Shown here piece by piece: positions 9,812 to 22,320 of a DNA stretch of 64,000 bases. The first letter of the stretch is position 1; every line of letters begins with the position of its first letter. The notes beneath the pieces are model-generated. The model made no database searches. It saw only the letters and a program-made list of their open reading frames with translations, and was not told where the DNA came from. This DNA is from Zanthoxylum bungeanum (Eukaryota > Streptophyta > Magnoliopsida > Sapindales > Rutaceae): assembly GCA_019454045.1 (NCBI GenBank), contig SKCR01026802.1, positions 52,104 through 116,103 on the forward strand, given 5' to 3'. Both the position numbers and the translations under genes were made by a program.

Positions 9812-12700
9812 ATAGCCAGTCACTCGAGTGCCTAACACCCGAACTATGTACGGTTCGCTCAAATTGCTGAGAAAAGGTTTTGTCAGCGGATTTACATGAT
9901 TATCGTCTGACGCGATTTGTACGACCATCACATCGCCACGATGTATGATCTGAACGAATCAGATGAATATCGAAGTATATATCTGGATCATTGATGAGAC
10001 CATTAATTCTTTAGCCTGTGCTGACGCCTAGCTCAGCCGCTAACAGAACTATATCTAATCTAATTAGATTTATTATCGACCCAAATGGCTTCTATTGTTG
10101 CCTCAGCTGCAGCAATAATCCGTATTTGTTGTTTATATGGTAACAGTATCTTGCTTGGAAGATTTCCAGCTCACTGTTCCGGTATTCAAACTTTACAGTA
10201 CCGTTTGCGACTTATAGTCGTCTTTATCGGTTTGGAAACTTGCTACAGCGATCCCAGTCACTTCAAGTTCTCCTTCTCCATAGACTAAGACAGCATCCTT
10301 AGTTCTCTGAGATACTAACGGATGTTCTTAACTTCAATCCAGTGACTATCACTCGGATTGGTCTGATTGTGTCTCCATACGCTCAAAGCGTATGAGACAC
10401 CAGGTCACGTACATTTTAAATGTATAATTTCTCAGAGAGTGTTAACAACTTTAAATCTATCCCAATATATCTTTATTCCTAGAATAAAGGTTGTTACTCC
10501 TAAGAATTCTACGGAGAATTATCTCGAAAGCCAAGCTTTCGCCGATTGTTTTATGGGAATATCATTTCAAAGAAATAACATATATTATCATTATTTTATA
10601 CATGACATCCATTGTCAGTGCGCTCCCACTAACCTCCTTATATACACAAGAATTATTTCGTTTTGAATTAAATCATACACCATTATGATTACATCAAAAC
10701 GTCAGCTCCAAGAACATTATGCTTGCTTCAATCCAAACATGGATCGAACAACCCGCAAACCTAGTTTGCTGGTTTAGGTACGACAAAATCGTCAGGATGT
10801 TATAAACATACTCCAAAAGGTTTCCGTTTAAGGAAAGCGATTTTGATCTTTAACTGACACATTTCATAAATGAAATATGCAGTATCAGCAAGCATCATCC
10901 AAATGGATTTACCGTGGCAACAGGTAAAAGGTTGAACCGTAATCAACAAAATGTTGATAACGATACCTTTTCGTTAAAAGCCTAGCTTTATACGTTGGTA
11001 TGTTGCCATCCATGTATGTCTTCCTTGAAGACTTATATTGTACCAGTAGGCATAATGCCTTGTGGTACTTCAACTAGTGTCCAAACGTAGTTGGTATACA
11101 TGGAATCCATTTTGGACTCATGGCACTTTGCCATAAAAGGGAGTTGATACCTTGTATCACTTCCTCAAATGTAGTCGGTTGGTCTACCTTAATAAGATTG
11201 ACATCTTTATGAGGTGAGATCAGAAACCCATACCCTAGGTTGTTTTCTGATTCTCTCCGATCTACGCGGTTCTTGTGTATTCGAAGATTAATGGTATAGT
11301 TTCATCCTTGATGAACTATCTGTGTTCCATTAAGGACTTTGTGCCTTGAACAGTATTACTCCGATTTTCATCGAGTTATACGATCCTCCCACTTACCACT
11401 GCATATCGGTATTCCTTTTAGGAAAAATGCATGGTGAGCAACAATAACATTGTTCTCTCGTGGGATGCATAAGTACTATACTTATGGTTTCCCCTAGGAT
11501 AACCTATAATTGGCACTTGTCCTATTTGGGTTTTAGTTTGGTATCATCCAAACATATGCCTAGCATACCCAAATCATCAGGAATGAGAAACCCGGTTTCT
11601 TTCCCGTTCATATCTAATATGATATCTGTCAAACAGATTTATATGGAACCTTATTCTAAATAAGTTTTGCACTGTTAATGCATATCCGTTGAAGGAAATG
11701 GTAGCTCAGAGCGACTCATGATTAACCTTATCATGTCCAACAAAATTCGGTTTCTCCGTACGGACACACCGTCAAACTGACATGTCCTAGGAGGAGTCCT
11801 CATTGAAAGAATACTATACTCTTTCATGTATGTTTGAAACTTACTGCTTAAGTATTTTCCATTACGGTCTTACCGCGATGGTTTAATACTTTAGATGATC
11901 TGTTTGTCTACTTCGTGTCGAAACTCTAAAAGTTATCGATTTGTGTTCTTCAAAAGAAACACATAACCATAATGTGATGCCACATCCGTTAAGGTCACGA
12001 AATATTCATATTCATATCTAGTATTGCTAGATATGGGCCCACTTACTTCACTATGAATAGGGCTAACAGATCGATGGCACTATTACTATTACCAAGTAAA
12101 TAGCGTTTCAGGTACTTTACCTAGTAAACTAGATTCGTAGACTTTATTTGAATAGTCAAATCAGTCCTAGTACCCACTCTTCAAAAGCGTGGATATACGA
12201 GTCTTGTTTAATTATGTCCCAGACAACAATGCCACAAATAAGTCTCTACTGATCAAATCAGTTTGAGATATATATTTGTCATTTTATACGTTTGAGATTT
12301 ATTTATATTCAAAATATAAATTCTGTTACTCACATCTAATGTGTTTATCTTAATATCATTCTTTATATAATGAAACACTTTAGTGTTCTAGAATATAAAG
12401 GTCTATTCGCAACGGATTAAACACTGATATAAAGATAATGTTTCTAGTCAAACTAGTTACATTATAACAGTTCCTAATTTAAGTACATACCCAAAAGGTA
12501 GTTCTTAAACTTAGGGTTCTACGGTCGAAACAGCAACTTTCATCCTGTTTCCGATTCGCAGATTAATCTCAGCTTGAAGTCAGTATCCTGCTCACAGCAG
12601 ATTCTGAACATCAATCCATACAATTTATGTACCATACTAAGTATTTTAAAATCCAATTTTCATACTAGTAATAGACATAATATTGACAAACATTCTTAAA
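9812..12700 (-). pseudogene. Element E decayed pol (integrase, RT, RNase H traces)
   Basis: No open frame survives, but pol order can be traced on the minus strand. Around 12,060-11,860 lies an integrase core trace (SGP, EYFVTLTD-like, GYVFLLKN-like) with the first catalytic Asp replaced by Glu (GAA at 12,049-12,047) and an in-frame TAA at 11,872-11,870 just before the second catalytic Asp. An RT trace lies near 11,010-10,900, and an RNase H trace at about 10,130-10,085 reads like RIIAAAEATIEAIW, where intact relatives have EAEYVAACEAAKEAVW. The same stop and substitution occur in F and G, so they predate this insertion. Confidence 0.75.
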
Positions 12701-13658
12701 GTCAGAGCCTTGCCCTTTCTTTAATTCCTCCATGTCTGCCATATCCAAACGGCAGTCACTTTAGGATATGTCATTTATCTTCCCAGAAGATCATAATGAT
12801 TTTGCCTTTGCCTTTTCAAATATTTCAGAAGCCTTTGGCCAAGCCTTTGGTTTCTAGAATATTGAAGTATGGTGCGCCTTGCGCCACTTACCTAATTGCA
12901 AAGTTTGACTTTATCTCCTCGAGAATAGTCTTTAACCCTCCAAGAGTTATTTATTGCAATTTCAATACTTCTTAAATCTAATCATAGATTTATGACAAGT
13001 ATATCGAATTAAGCACTTAAGTTATCATCACATAAATCTTCCAAAGATTATGCTCTACTATTTGCTTAATTCCTGGCTTAGGCATAATAGGTTATTTTAT
13101 CAAATAAAGTAACTTATTATTTATTTCCAGGACCATCCTGAAATTATTCCCAATTTAAAATATAGTTGTTTAAATACATTTTCACCTAGGATTATGTTTT
13201 AAACACTAATCTTTCATTCATCTTGATTCTAATAGTCCAACTATTTAATCAACGATTTGTGGTACTATGTATTATATTGATTATTATAGTCCAACTATAC
13301 AATCAAATATAATTTAAATCAATTAACCTCAATTACATTGATTACTATAATCAAATATAAATCAACTGTTAAATTGGAATTAATTAATTCAAATATATTG
13401 ATTACTATAATCCAATTATATAATCAACTATAATACAGTCCAACTGCTTATTAAAACAACAATTTAAATATTAGTCCAACTAACATTTTAATTTATATGA
13501 CGAATAATTTGAATGAGCGCGTATGGCAAATAATTAAACGAATATTGCAAATTCAATTCTTGCCTCCCACTATTTTTCGGCGAGCCTCTAACCCTCTGTT
13601 GAGTACTCGGGAAACCATGTTTCCTAGTGGGCTAGGATCCCGTTAAATATCACACAAT
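12701..13658 (-). other. Element E: decayed gag region
   Basis: AT-rich interior between the pol traces and the repeated-motif block. By position this is where gag should be; no Gag motif can be read with confidence. Many short repeats around TTATAGTCCAACTA-like sequence occur at 13,230-13,480. Confidence 0.45.
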
Positions 13659-14060
13659 CTTGACTTTGGCCAACAAATTGTATGATAATTAACTAGGTAG
13701 ATCTCAAAGATCAATTGGATCTAATCCAATTCCTAGATCCAGTAGGCGGATATCCAAATCCTAAACATATATCTTATATATGCCAATACATCCAATGTAT
13801 TACCTAACCTTTTTCCTCTGAATCAACTAAGCCTTGGCTTTGGCACAAAAAACCTAATGATCCCAGTCAAGCGCGACCCATTGACCATGGAAAGCTTCGT
13901 AATCAATGTCGATGGACAAGAAGTGGTCTTGACTTTAGCCAACAAACCACAACTTGGACAAGACACCAATATAGAACAAAACTCTCATGATTCAAACACA
14001 TCTTCGACGGACAAAGGGCTTGACTTTGGCCAACAACCCAATGCCAGTTTCGGATCTTGA
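13659..14060 (-). repeat. Conserved block with repeated TTGGCCAAAGTCAAG
   Basis: The 15-mer occurs (minus sense) at 13,659-13,673 and 14,019-14,033, with a one-base variant at 13,928-13,942 and a weaker copy near 13,832. The block recurs in F (46,297-46,700) and G (57,340-57,725). Open frames exist on both strands (13,857-14,060 here), but the stops differ between copies, so I do not call a gene. Confidence 0.75.
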
Positions 14061-15725
14061 GTAAGAATCACTCAATGGAAGGAAAAACGCATGATATTTG
14101 ATGAGGGTTTTTCGCGTGCAAATTGGCTACCAATTTATTATCTTTGTTTAGGTCTCATCATCATACACCCTTAAACATGCATTCTAAACACATAATAAAG
14201 CGCATATGAAAATAAATAATAATGATATGCGGATGGATACTTAACACATTGATCCTAGATCAAATCTCTCACTTTCTCTCTCAAACTAGCACTTGTATTA
14301 CTTCTACCCGTTAAACTACACTTCTAAAGAAACCTCATTTAAATTGAGGGGAATAGGTGAGAAGAGAATACAAAGAGAATAGAGGTGATAAGGCTGGACA
14401 CGCAGGTCCAATTAAATAAATCGAATTTATTACAACAATTTCCAAAATTGCCCCCACCCGACTAATATCCATCCGATATACATTATTCATTCATCACAAC
14501 CATGTATTCACACAAGCATGTTATCAATCAATCTAATCATATTAATTAATCTGATAATTAGTGATCATCCAATGTTCAAACAACGATTTGATTTTGCGCG
14601 AGTCAAACTCGTTTTTGCGAATAAGTACTCAAAGTACGAATTCTCGAATTAAATTAAACTACAACATTAAATCCGATTTAATATGTATTTAATACTAATT
14701 CACTTATTTAATTCCAAATTAAATATTACACTTTATTAATAAACCTTTTACGACTTAAATTCCAAATTTAATCGTACGGGTCTCAAAGCCCGATTAACGT
14801 CCAACGTCAATTTAATTCAAGTCCAATGGGCTTTAAATTAATTTCTTTAAGGCATGGGCTTTGGCAACCAAAGCCCAATCAATGAGTAACCCCATAAGCC
14901 AAGAAATCAATTTTGGCCCATTAGGCCCAATTAAACTTTAAAGGTTTATAAGTCACATTTGGGCTTTAAGGAAGTGGTTTTGGGCCCAATTGGATCCAAT
15001 CCAATTTTCCTAAACCCAACTTTGTACAACAAAGCCCAATAAGCCCATTTACAACTTTAAAAGCCCAAATCAAATTTTAAGGCCCAATTAATTAAATTAC
15101 CAAATTCCAAATTTCCAATTTAATTACCTAAAGTGTAGATCATGATTAATCACCCAAAGCAAAATTTCCAAAACATCAAATTAGTCCAATTAATCATGCT
15201 TTTCATCATCATCACATGTCCAACACATTAATGAAAAATCAAACCCATTAACCATGCTACATGTCTCGGCCAAGGAGGGACTTTTTATCCGATTCGAATT
15301 CAATCCAATTAATTTCACAATCGATATTAAGTCTTTATCCCGAATGATTTCCAACACATCCAATGAATTAAAAAATCAAAATTCCAAGACATTAAAGGGC
15401 TTTATGCATTCGGCCAAGTAAGGAATTTAGGGATTATTGTTCAATTCAAAATTCAATTCAATTCAATCTCAAATTAACATTATCCATATGATTCCAACTC
15501 ATCCAATGAATCAAAATCAAAAAATTCCAAGATCAAATATGAACCCTAAGATTCAGCCAACACATCAATTTAGGGGAAATTTGTTCCAAACATAATTTCT
15601 TGATTTTGATCAAATCATTCTTCAATTCAACATGATTTAAGCATATTCAAACATCCAATTAATCAAATCATGCTCAAAATCAATTTTACCCAATTTTAGC
15701 CCTAAAAGTTTCATGCTTGAACCTA
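14061..15725 (-). other. Leader of element E with TGGGCY-motif cluster
   Basis: Non-coding stretch between the primer-binding site and the conserved repeat block. From about 14,825 to 15,090 it carries roughly ten copies of TGGGCC/TGGGCT in either orientation. No reading frame is credible. Confidence 0.65.
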
Positions 15726-15738
15726 GGCTCTGATGCCA
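15726..15738 (-). other. Primer-binding site of element E
   Basis: The minus strand reads TGGCATCAGAGCC, one base different from the standard initiator-tRNA-Met site, two positions inside the 5' LTR end. Confidence 0.9.
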
Positions 15739-15739
15739 T

Positions 15740-17824
15740 TGTTGGTTTTATTCTAGGTCCCAAGATCATCAAACAAGCATGAAGATGTGTGAAATACATA
15801 TCAAAGAAGTTGCGGAATACTTACATTGATCGGTTGAGACGATTTGAAGACAAACAAAACCATTTTTCAGCCCTCCAAGGTGCGCCCACTGCATGCAGTC
15901 CACTGCTCAATAATTTCAGTTTTGAGTCTTCAAGAATCCAAGATTTCAAGCTCCAATATTCGTCTAATGATTCCCGGCTCGTGGGTGGGTTTCCCTAACA
16001 CCTTCGTATGCCTCTTAGAAGTGTACTAGCACTTGGATCTTGCCACAAAATCCACAAAAACTTCCCTCACTGCTCACGTTTTTCAGCAGCAAAAACAGTG
16101 AGCTTTGGCCCTTTGGGCGTGAACATGAAGGAGATGGGAGAGAGATAGAGTTGTCTAGGGTTTACTTAAATCCATCTAATGAATAATAATAATTATTAAA
16201 GTGTAGAGAGAGATTTTTGTTTAAATACTTTAGGTAAAACCATTTCACCTTTTACCCTAAACTTGGTAGGTGTGGGTAAATGGTTTTCCAAAAGTAAAAC
16301 AAGGTAGTTGGGTGGTAGGTACACCTACCACACATGGGCCCCACATATTTGAATTCAAAATTCAAATATCCCTACGAACATTTGCCGCGGCTCGGTTCCG
16401 TTTAATCCGATTAAACGAACTTCCGTCGTTAAATAATTAAATCTAATTTAATTAAATATTGATGCGACGCAAATATATTACGAACGTCGTTTACGAATTA
16501 ATTCTAAATTAATTCGTTCGTTCGCATTAAAGTCCGACTTTAATTTCGTAATGAAATCCAATTCATATTAATATATCCGATATATTAATTTTAGCCCATT
16601 CGAATAAATTAAATAGAAAAATCAAATTTAGCTATTAAATTTATTTTACCGATTAATTCCAAATTAATCGCGTTCTCTCTCTTTAGACGATATTTTATCC
16701 CAGATAAAATATCTCCGTAATTAATCCCAGATTAATTTTCTCTCTCATCGAAATAATCCCAGATTAATTAAAGTGCGAGTCATACGTCATCGGTGTATCA
16801 TTGGGAAGCAACCCATGAGATCTCCGGATATGTTGGCAGTAAATTCGGTCGTCGGACTATCCGAACACGTAAGTACCAAGTACAACGTTTTACCGATTCA
16901 CAAGACAAGGTTGGCTTCTAGCAAAGCGCCATGCCTACCCAATTCTCCAGAAATATCCTTACAGGAATATATTGATCTGTATCAGGCGTAGTATACATCG
17001 TATAGTGCATATCGATCTAGTATCGGATGGTCACGTGCTAGGCCTGGGGCTGGAGTTGTTTCTTCCCCGTACGAAGCACATGTCGGATGTCTGGTAACTA
17101 GTCTCTATAATCGGATATACATGACCTAGTCATAATATCCTGATGGTCGCGCAGCACTTAAGAGCACTAATACCGTATCCTACGTGACATCATCTCCACT
17201 ATGACTGGAGTGATACTTCCGTCTTGAAATCACACCCAATACTCTACGATTCTCAATATACCCAGTATTGGCGTACACAGAACCGGTTAAAGCCCTGGAC
17301 GACCTCAACCAAAGTATATTGATTGTCATAAGTATTAGCGGTGCAAGTCTCAGGTTAAGACCAAATACACCTACCCTGATGTCGGACTCCCATAGACACA
17401 TAATCAAACTACCAATGGGATTCCGAGGGGGTCTATCCAGAGCAAAGCTGTTTCCCGTACCATCGGTGAAACACAACCTCCTACCGCACTTGCATAAGTA
17501 TCCAATACTTAAATATATGAGAACTATGCCCGTTATGCCCTCACAACGTGCACAAGTGCAATACTAGTCTTTTACGCATTACCGATGTCCAATCTCGATA
17601 ATACTCTGACTAGGGATATTTAATGATTAATCCTTTGTGGACTGATACTGTCTCATATCATTCTCAATCCAGGAACTAATCATAGGGACCTCCTATCATT
17701 TATATATCTAAGGTGATCTAATCACAAATGATAAGATAACAATCTCCTTTGTCACATAGTTAATTTGTACAACAACACCATGATCTGTACAAATAGTGAC
17801 GCTATGGGTCATAATTGTCCAACA
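15740..17824 (-). repeat. 5' LTR of element E (2,085 bp)
   Basis: TGTTGGACAATT at 17,824 to CCAACA at 15,740 on the minus strand. Aligned by eye to 7,712-9,795 it shows about 17 substitutions and one or two indels. It carries the same palindrome chain at 16,400-16,773. Confidence 0.95.
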
Positions 17825-17829
17825 CCATT
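17825..17829. repeat. TSD of element E, right copy (CCATT)
   Basis: Matches 7,707-7,711 exactly. Confidence 0.93.
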
Positions 17830-19550
17830 TGCACCCTATAGGATTTACTCCTTCAGGTAGATCTACAAACTCCCAAACTGAGTTGGAATACATGGATTCC
17901 ATCTCAAGTTTCATAGCCTCAAGCCATTTCTCTTTGTCATGATCTTCCATTGCACATCTATATGTTAAAGGGTCATCTCTTCCATCATCAGTGCAACTTG
18001 TGCTTCACCATCTTATATATATCGAGAAGGTAGTCGTACTATCCTCCCACTACGACGAGGTGGTAAGATGTTCTGACTCGAAGATGTGGTCTCCTCGCTT
18101 TGTGGAACAACAATCCTAGAAGGTTGTTGACTGATCTCATCAGATTTTAATTCCTCCAAGACTATCTTGCTTTCAGGTTTGAAGTCTGCCATATAATTAT
18201 TCTCAAGAAACATGACATTTGTCGACACAAACACCTTATTATCTCGAGGATTATAAAACACACCTCCACTTGTGCCTTTTGCATATCCTACAAAGAAACA
18301 AACTTCATAACGCATTTCCAACTTTGTTGTCTTACCCATTAGCACGTATGATGGGCACCCCCATATACGAAAGTGACTCAAACTGGGTTTGTGGCCACTC
18401 CATAACTCTAAAGATGTTCTAGGTACTCACTTAGATAGAACCATATTTAAAATGTAGGTTGCTGTTTGTATAGCATACCCCCAAAATGATTTTGGAAGTA
18501 AAGGATAACTCAACATGGAATGAATCATGTCGAGTAAAGTTTGATTCCTCCTCTCAGCTACACCATTTTGCTGAGGTGTTCCAGGTGCAGTTAGTTGGGA
18601 TAAAATCCCATACTCTAATAGGTGATCTTTGAATTCATTATCAAGGTATTCACCTCCTCGATCTGATCGAAGGCACTTGATTGATTTACCTAATTGTTTT
18701 TCTGTTTCGATTTTGAATTCCTTAAACTTTCCAAAAGTTTCAGACTTATGTCTCATTAGGTAAACATAACCATATCTAGAGTAATCATCAACAAAAGTAA
18801 CGAAGTACTCATAGCCACCTTTTGCTTATGTAGACATAGGCCCACAAACATCTGAATGTATAAGCTTCAGTGGTTCTTGGGCCCTATTGCATTTTGCAGA
18901 GAAAGGCCTATTTGTCATCTTACCTTCAAGACATGATTCATAGACTGATAGAGTACCAACATTTAGTTCTCTTAAAGGACCATCCTTTATAAGCCTATTT
19001 ATCCTGTCAAGATTTATATGAACAAGTCTTAGGTGCCATAGATATGTGTTATCAGTGTGAGAAATCTTTTGTTTCTTTGTTTTTGGCAATGCAACTTTGA
19101 ACATTTCAGTATTTAATAATGAATTAAAATTGGGCCTTATTACATAGAGCCCATTTTCAATAAAACTAGAACAAATATTCAAACCATTTCTTGAAATAAC
19201 AACTGATTTATTATCAAAAGAAACTGAATAAGATTGTTCATAAAGTCGAGAAAGTGAAATGAGGTTTCTAGTAAACTCCGGTACGAAATAAACATTATTC
19301 AAAAATAAAAATTTATTTTTCTCAACATAAAGTTTTATTTGTTCAACTGTTGATGCTGAAACTAAAGCGCCATTCCAAACTCTCAAAGTAAAATCTCCAC
19401 CAGCAAGTCTTGTAGAAGAATCAAGCTTCTATAAGAAACAACAAATATGATTAGTCGCTCCTGAATCAATTATCCAGGGTGATAAATCAATTTCAACTAA
19501 ACAAGATTCAGTAACAAGTAAATCTAATTTACCTTTCTTTTCCTGTTTCA
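17825..19550 (-). pseudogene. Element B protease, integrase and RT start
   Basis: Minus-strand pol 5' half, upstream in the same element as the RT-RNase H at 6,279-7,711. Protease active site WIIDSGATNH lies near 19,470. The integrase zinc domain keeps both His (WHLRLVH), but the first Cys of CxxC is Tyr (VYESC). The integrase core has all three catalytic acids: HSDVCGP, LRSDRGGEY and QQNGVAERRNQT. The chromatin-proximal end contains PPRRSGRIVRLPSRYI. Frames end at stops near 18,826 (TAA), 18,424 and 18,010, plus a few shifts. The last codons NPIGCKW at 17,825 continue into IYKRKRG at 7,706 once E is removed. Confidence 0.88.
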
Positions 19551-19551
19551 G

Positions 19552-20392
19552 CTATTCGAGATACTTCTTGCAGTTTCTCTTCCAATGCCCATCAATTCCA
19601 CAATGGAAACATTTTCCTTTTGGTTTTTTCTGGGTGGAGCCATTCTTATTTCCTTGACTGTTGTTTGGCTTGTTCTTTTTGCTGTTGTTCCCTGCTGTTT
19701 TCTCAGTTCCTGAACTCTTACTCTTATTCTTATTTCTCTTTCTCTTTTTTAGAGAAGAGTTAGAGTTAGAAGGTTCAGCAACATTTGCTTCTCCTTTCTT
19801 CACCACAGAAATAGACTCAAAAGTAGTGAGTTTGTTAAGCAATTCAGTCAAATTATAACTCATCTTATTCATGAAGTAATTGCTTTTGAACTGAAGAAAT
19901 TGCGGGCTAAGGCTTTCCAAAATCATGTCCACTTGTATGCCTTGATCTATGGTAGCCCATTGATTTCTGACTCATGAATTGTACTAATCATCATTAGGAC
20001 ATGTTCACGAATAGAAGTTCCAGCTTTCATTTTGCAGTTCATGACTTTCTTGACTGCTTCATGTTTAGCTTGATCAGAGGGTTTGCAAACATGCCTTGTA
20101 GAGACTCCATTATCTCATAAGCAGTCTCTGTCTTTTCGTGCTTTGTGTTAAGCACGTCAGACATGGCAGCAAGCAAATAACAACGAGCTTTGTCATTTGC
20201 TTGAATCCAATTTTCATAGGCATCTTTGATGGTTTTGTTGGCATTCACAGCTGGCTCTGGAGGACATTCCTCCATCAGGACAAACTTCAGGTTATCTAGC
20301 ACAAGAATTATATTCATATTTTTCTTCCACTTAGCAAAGTTATCACCAGTTAATTTTTCAGTAGCAATCACTGATAGGATTGGATTTGACAT
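19552..20392 (-). pseudogene. Element B Gag
   Basis: Starts with MSNPILSVIATEKLTGDN at 20,392 and contains FVLMEECPPEPAVNA, the Gag signature shared with D. A frameshifted patch with stops around 20,040-19,935 breaks it. Then come a lysine-rich stretch (KKRKRNKNKSK) and a zinc knuckle CFHCGIDGHWKRNC (CX2CX4HX4C), followed by KKYLE and a stop at 19,552-19,554. Gag would package the element RNA in cytoplasmic particles. The Met is chosen because D has the same Gag start region after a long leader. Confidence 0.85.
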
Positions 20393-21522
20393 ATTTCTGA
20401 AATCATTAAAAAAAATTCTAAATTATTCCATGTATAAAATTCAAAATAAATTTGGCATAGTAATAATGATGCATATGCAAAATACTAAAATATATATGCA
20501 CTACTTATAGCCTCGAAAAATTTAATAAGCATATTGTTTTTCCTTAGGGTCGATCACAACACCTTATTAAAATAGAGACAATCTCAATAAATAAAGTTTT
20601 TCAAAATATCTCATATTTTCAAAATTTATTCATAACCGATTTTTGGTCTAAATATAATTAACAGTTTTAACTATATTTATATGAGTGTAACCCACCGTTT
20701 TAGATCCTTAAAAATTTAACTCATAATAACCACCTTAGGGTAAGTTAATTATGAAATATATTTTATAATTCCTATCGTAAGAAGTACAACCTCGATATAA
20801 CCTAAGCAAACACTTTCCTTATGGAGGATGAAACTAAAGTCATCACGAAGCCCCACTTAGATTTCAAGATGTTGCACTAACGGTGGAGACCAAATGATGT
20901 TTTGACAAACTACCTGCTCCCACTCATTATTTTAAGTTTAGTGATTTTATATGTAAAACTTCTAATGTTTTGAAAACTTAGTGGAAAAAGACCAAGAAAT
21001 CAATATTAAAGGTCTTTAATTACCAAATTAATTGTTTCATAATAAAATTACCCGCTTTACTAATAAAACTTAAATTCATTATGAAACATCTAAGTTATTC
21101 ATGATAAACAATTTATTATAAATACTTAGAACTAAATTTTGTGACATTACAAATTTTAACGATTTAAAATTAATTCACAAATTTTATTTAATCGATAAAA
21201 ATTCTAAAATAGTTTTTAATCAAATTATAAACTATTTACTATCATAAATAAATTTATGATAATACACATGTATGTATGACATGTTATAATGCAAGAGTAG
21301 GCATTGTGCTAATTCTATATGTCATTTAAATATGCATGAGAATAAACATTTTATAATTCACACAAAATAAATAAATTGGATATTAACCGAGTTGATAATT
21401 TGGGTATTTCTAAAATTACAATCAAAACAAAATAAAATTACATTAATCTCAAATCTGGAAAAAAATATAATCCAATTCCCAAGTGACTTTCACAATTTTT
21501 TTATTATTATTATTATCATCTT
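20393..21522 (-). other. Leader of element B (truncated upstream)
   Basis: Non-coding. Patches match the D leader, for example GCCTACTCTTGCATT near 21,290 here and near 37,050 in D. The primer-binding site and most of the 5' LTR expected upstream are missing. Confidence 0.7.
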
Positions 21523-21566
21523 CATATTTCGAACACATTTGCTTGTCGGGCATACAAATCCCAACA
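21523..21566 (-). repeat. 5' LTR stub of element B (44 bp)
   Basis: Matches the first 44 bp of the 3' LTR (6,264 downward) with about two differences, then similarity ends abruptly. The remaining ~1.8 kb of the 5' LTR, the primer-binding site and part of the leader were deleted after insertion, since the CCTTG duplication is intact. Confidence 0.85.
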
Positions 21567-21571
21567 CCTTG
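21567..21571. repeat. TSD of element B, right copy (CCTTG)
   Basis: Matches 4,392-4,396 exactly. Confidence 0.92.
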
Positions 21572-22297
21572 AGCATAGTTAGCACTAAAATTTGCTTTAA
21601 TTTTTCTGCTGGATCTATCATGTTTTGCTTCCATTCTTCCTTCATGCACTAGTAACATTGAGTATATCTCATTCATACTCATCCTAGATAAATTTCCAGT
21701 AATGAAGACATCAGTTGACTCAAAATCATCATCAAGACCATTGACTATATGCATTGCTAAATCATCATCAGTAACCACATATCCAGTCGAACTCAATTTA
21801 TCAACCAGACTCTTCATTTTATTATAGTATTCTGTAATTGTCATTGTACATTTTCTAAGAGTGTTCAGTTGACCTTTCAAATGTGTAACCCTAGCTTTTG
21901 TTTGTGAACCAAACTGCTCATCTAAAGTTCTCCAAAGATCAAGTGAGGTTTTGCAATTAAGAATCGAACTTAGAATATCTACACTCATCGTTGACATCAA
22001 TCAACTCCTAATGATCTGATATTATCTATTCCAGATCTCAAAATAAGGATTCACAATAGCTAGGGTTTGTACACGATCTGCAAGTGTTGGTGCTAGCATT
22101 CTCTCAGGACATTTCTTCGATCCATCCACAAAACCTTCCAATCCATTGCCACATAGCGACGAAAGAACTTGTGTCTTTCACAGTAAGTAGTTTGCTCAAT
22201 CTAACTTTACCGGTGCCGCAAATAAGAAATTTGTTGAGAAATTCTGCGATAGTAGTGAGGCAGATTGAGATGAACTTGAAGAAACTTGATTCGCCAT
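21567..22297 (-). pseudogene. Element A Gag N-terminus
   Basis: Begins MANQVSSSSSQSASLLSQNF at 22,297, just inside the primer-binding site at 22,320. Stops fall near 22,202, 22,184 and around 22,020; the frame is then open for 183 residues with LDLWRTLDEQFGSQTKAR, ITEYYNKMKSLVDKL and LVHEGRMEAKH, typical of copia capsid (UBN2-type) Gag. It runs to the B insertion and continues in frame at 4,396. Residues that appear to extend it beyond 21,566 (VGICMPDKQMC) are B LTR sequence. Confidence 0.85.
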
Positions 22298-22307
22298 GGA
22301 TTCAATT

Positions 22308-22320
22308 GGCTCTAATACCA
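22308..22320 (-). other. Primer-binding site of element A
   Basis: The minus strand reads TGGTATTAGAGCC, one base from the standard initiator-tRNA-Met site, and sits between the LTR end and the Gag ATG. Confidence 0.88.

Larger units (their letters stand above)
7712..17824 (-). mobile_element. Element E: recent non-autonomous copia-type element
   Basis: Complete minus-strand element of 10,113 bp with two full LTRs (2,084 and 2,085 bp), perfect CCATT duplication, primer-binding site and polypurine tract. By eye the LTRs differ at about 17 positions, so the insertion is young. The interior has no usable Gag or Pol frame; only decayed integrase, RT and RNase H traces are recognisable. It shares interior and LTR sequence with F, G and H. 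Since it moved recently without a working Pol, it was presumably mobilised by proteins from another element. Confidence 0.93.
4397..21566 (-). mobile_element. Copia element B, interrupted by E
   Basis: Minus-strand Ty1/copia element with LTR tips TGTTGG and CCAACA, flanked by a perfect CCTTG duplication. In element order: a 44-bp 5' LTR stub (21,523-21,566), a long leader, gag, protease, integrase, RT, RNase H, polypurine tract and a complete 3' LTR. Element E sits within RT. Removing E, B is about 7 kb. Coding frames carry only a handful of stops and frameshifts, much better preserved than J or I. It belongs to the same family as D (shared Gag motif ECPPEP, similar leader and RNase H). Confidence 0.93.

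Noticed and set aside
13857..14060. 67-residue frame recurring on the opposite strand at 46,297-46,500
   Set aside because: It seemed a conserved small protein, but it is antisense to element transcription, and G has indels breaking it. I kept the DNA repeat as a finding instead.
17708..17950. 80-residue frame ending in a novel C-terminus
   Set aside because: It is the RT start of B running into the LTR of E; the apparent fusion is an insertion junction.
21449..21566. C-terminal extension of the A Gag frame
   Set aside because: These codons belong to the B LTR stub.
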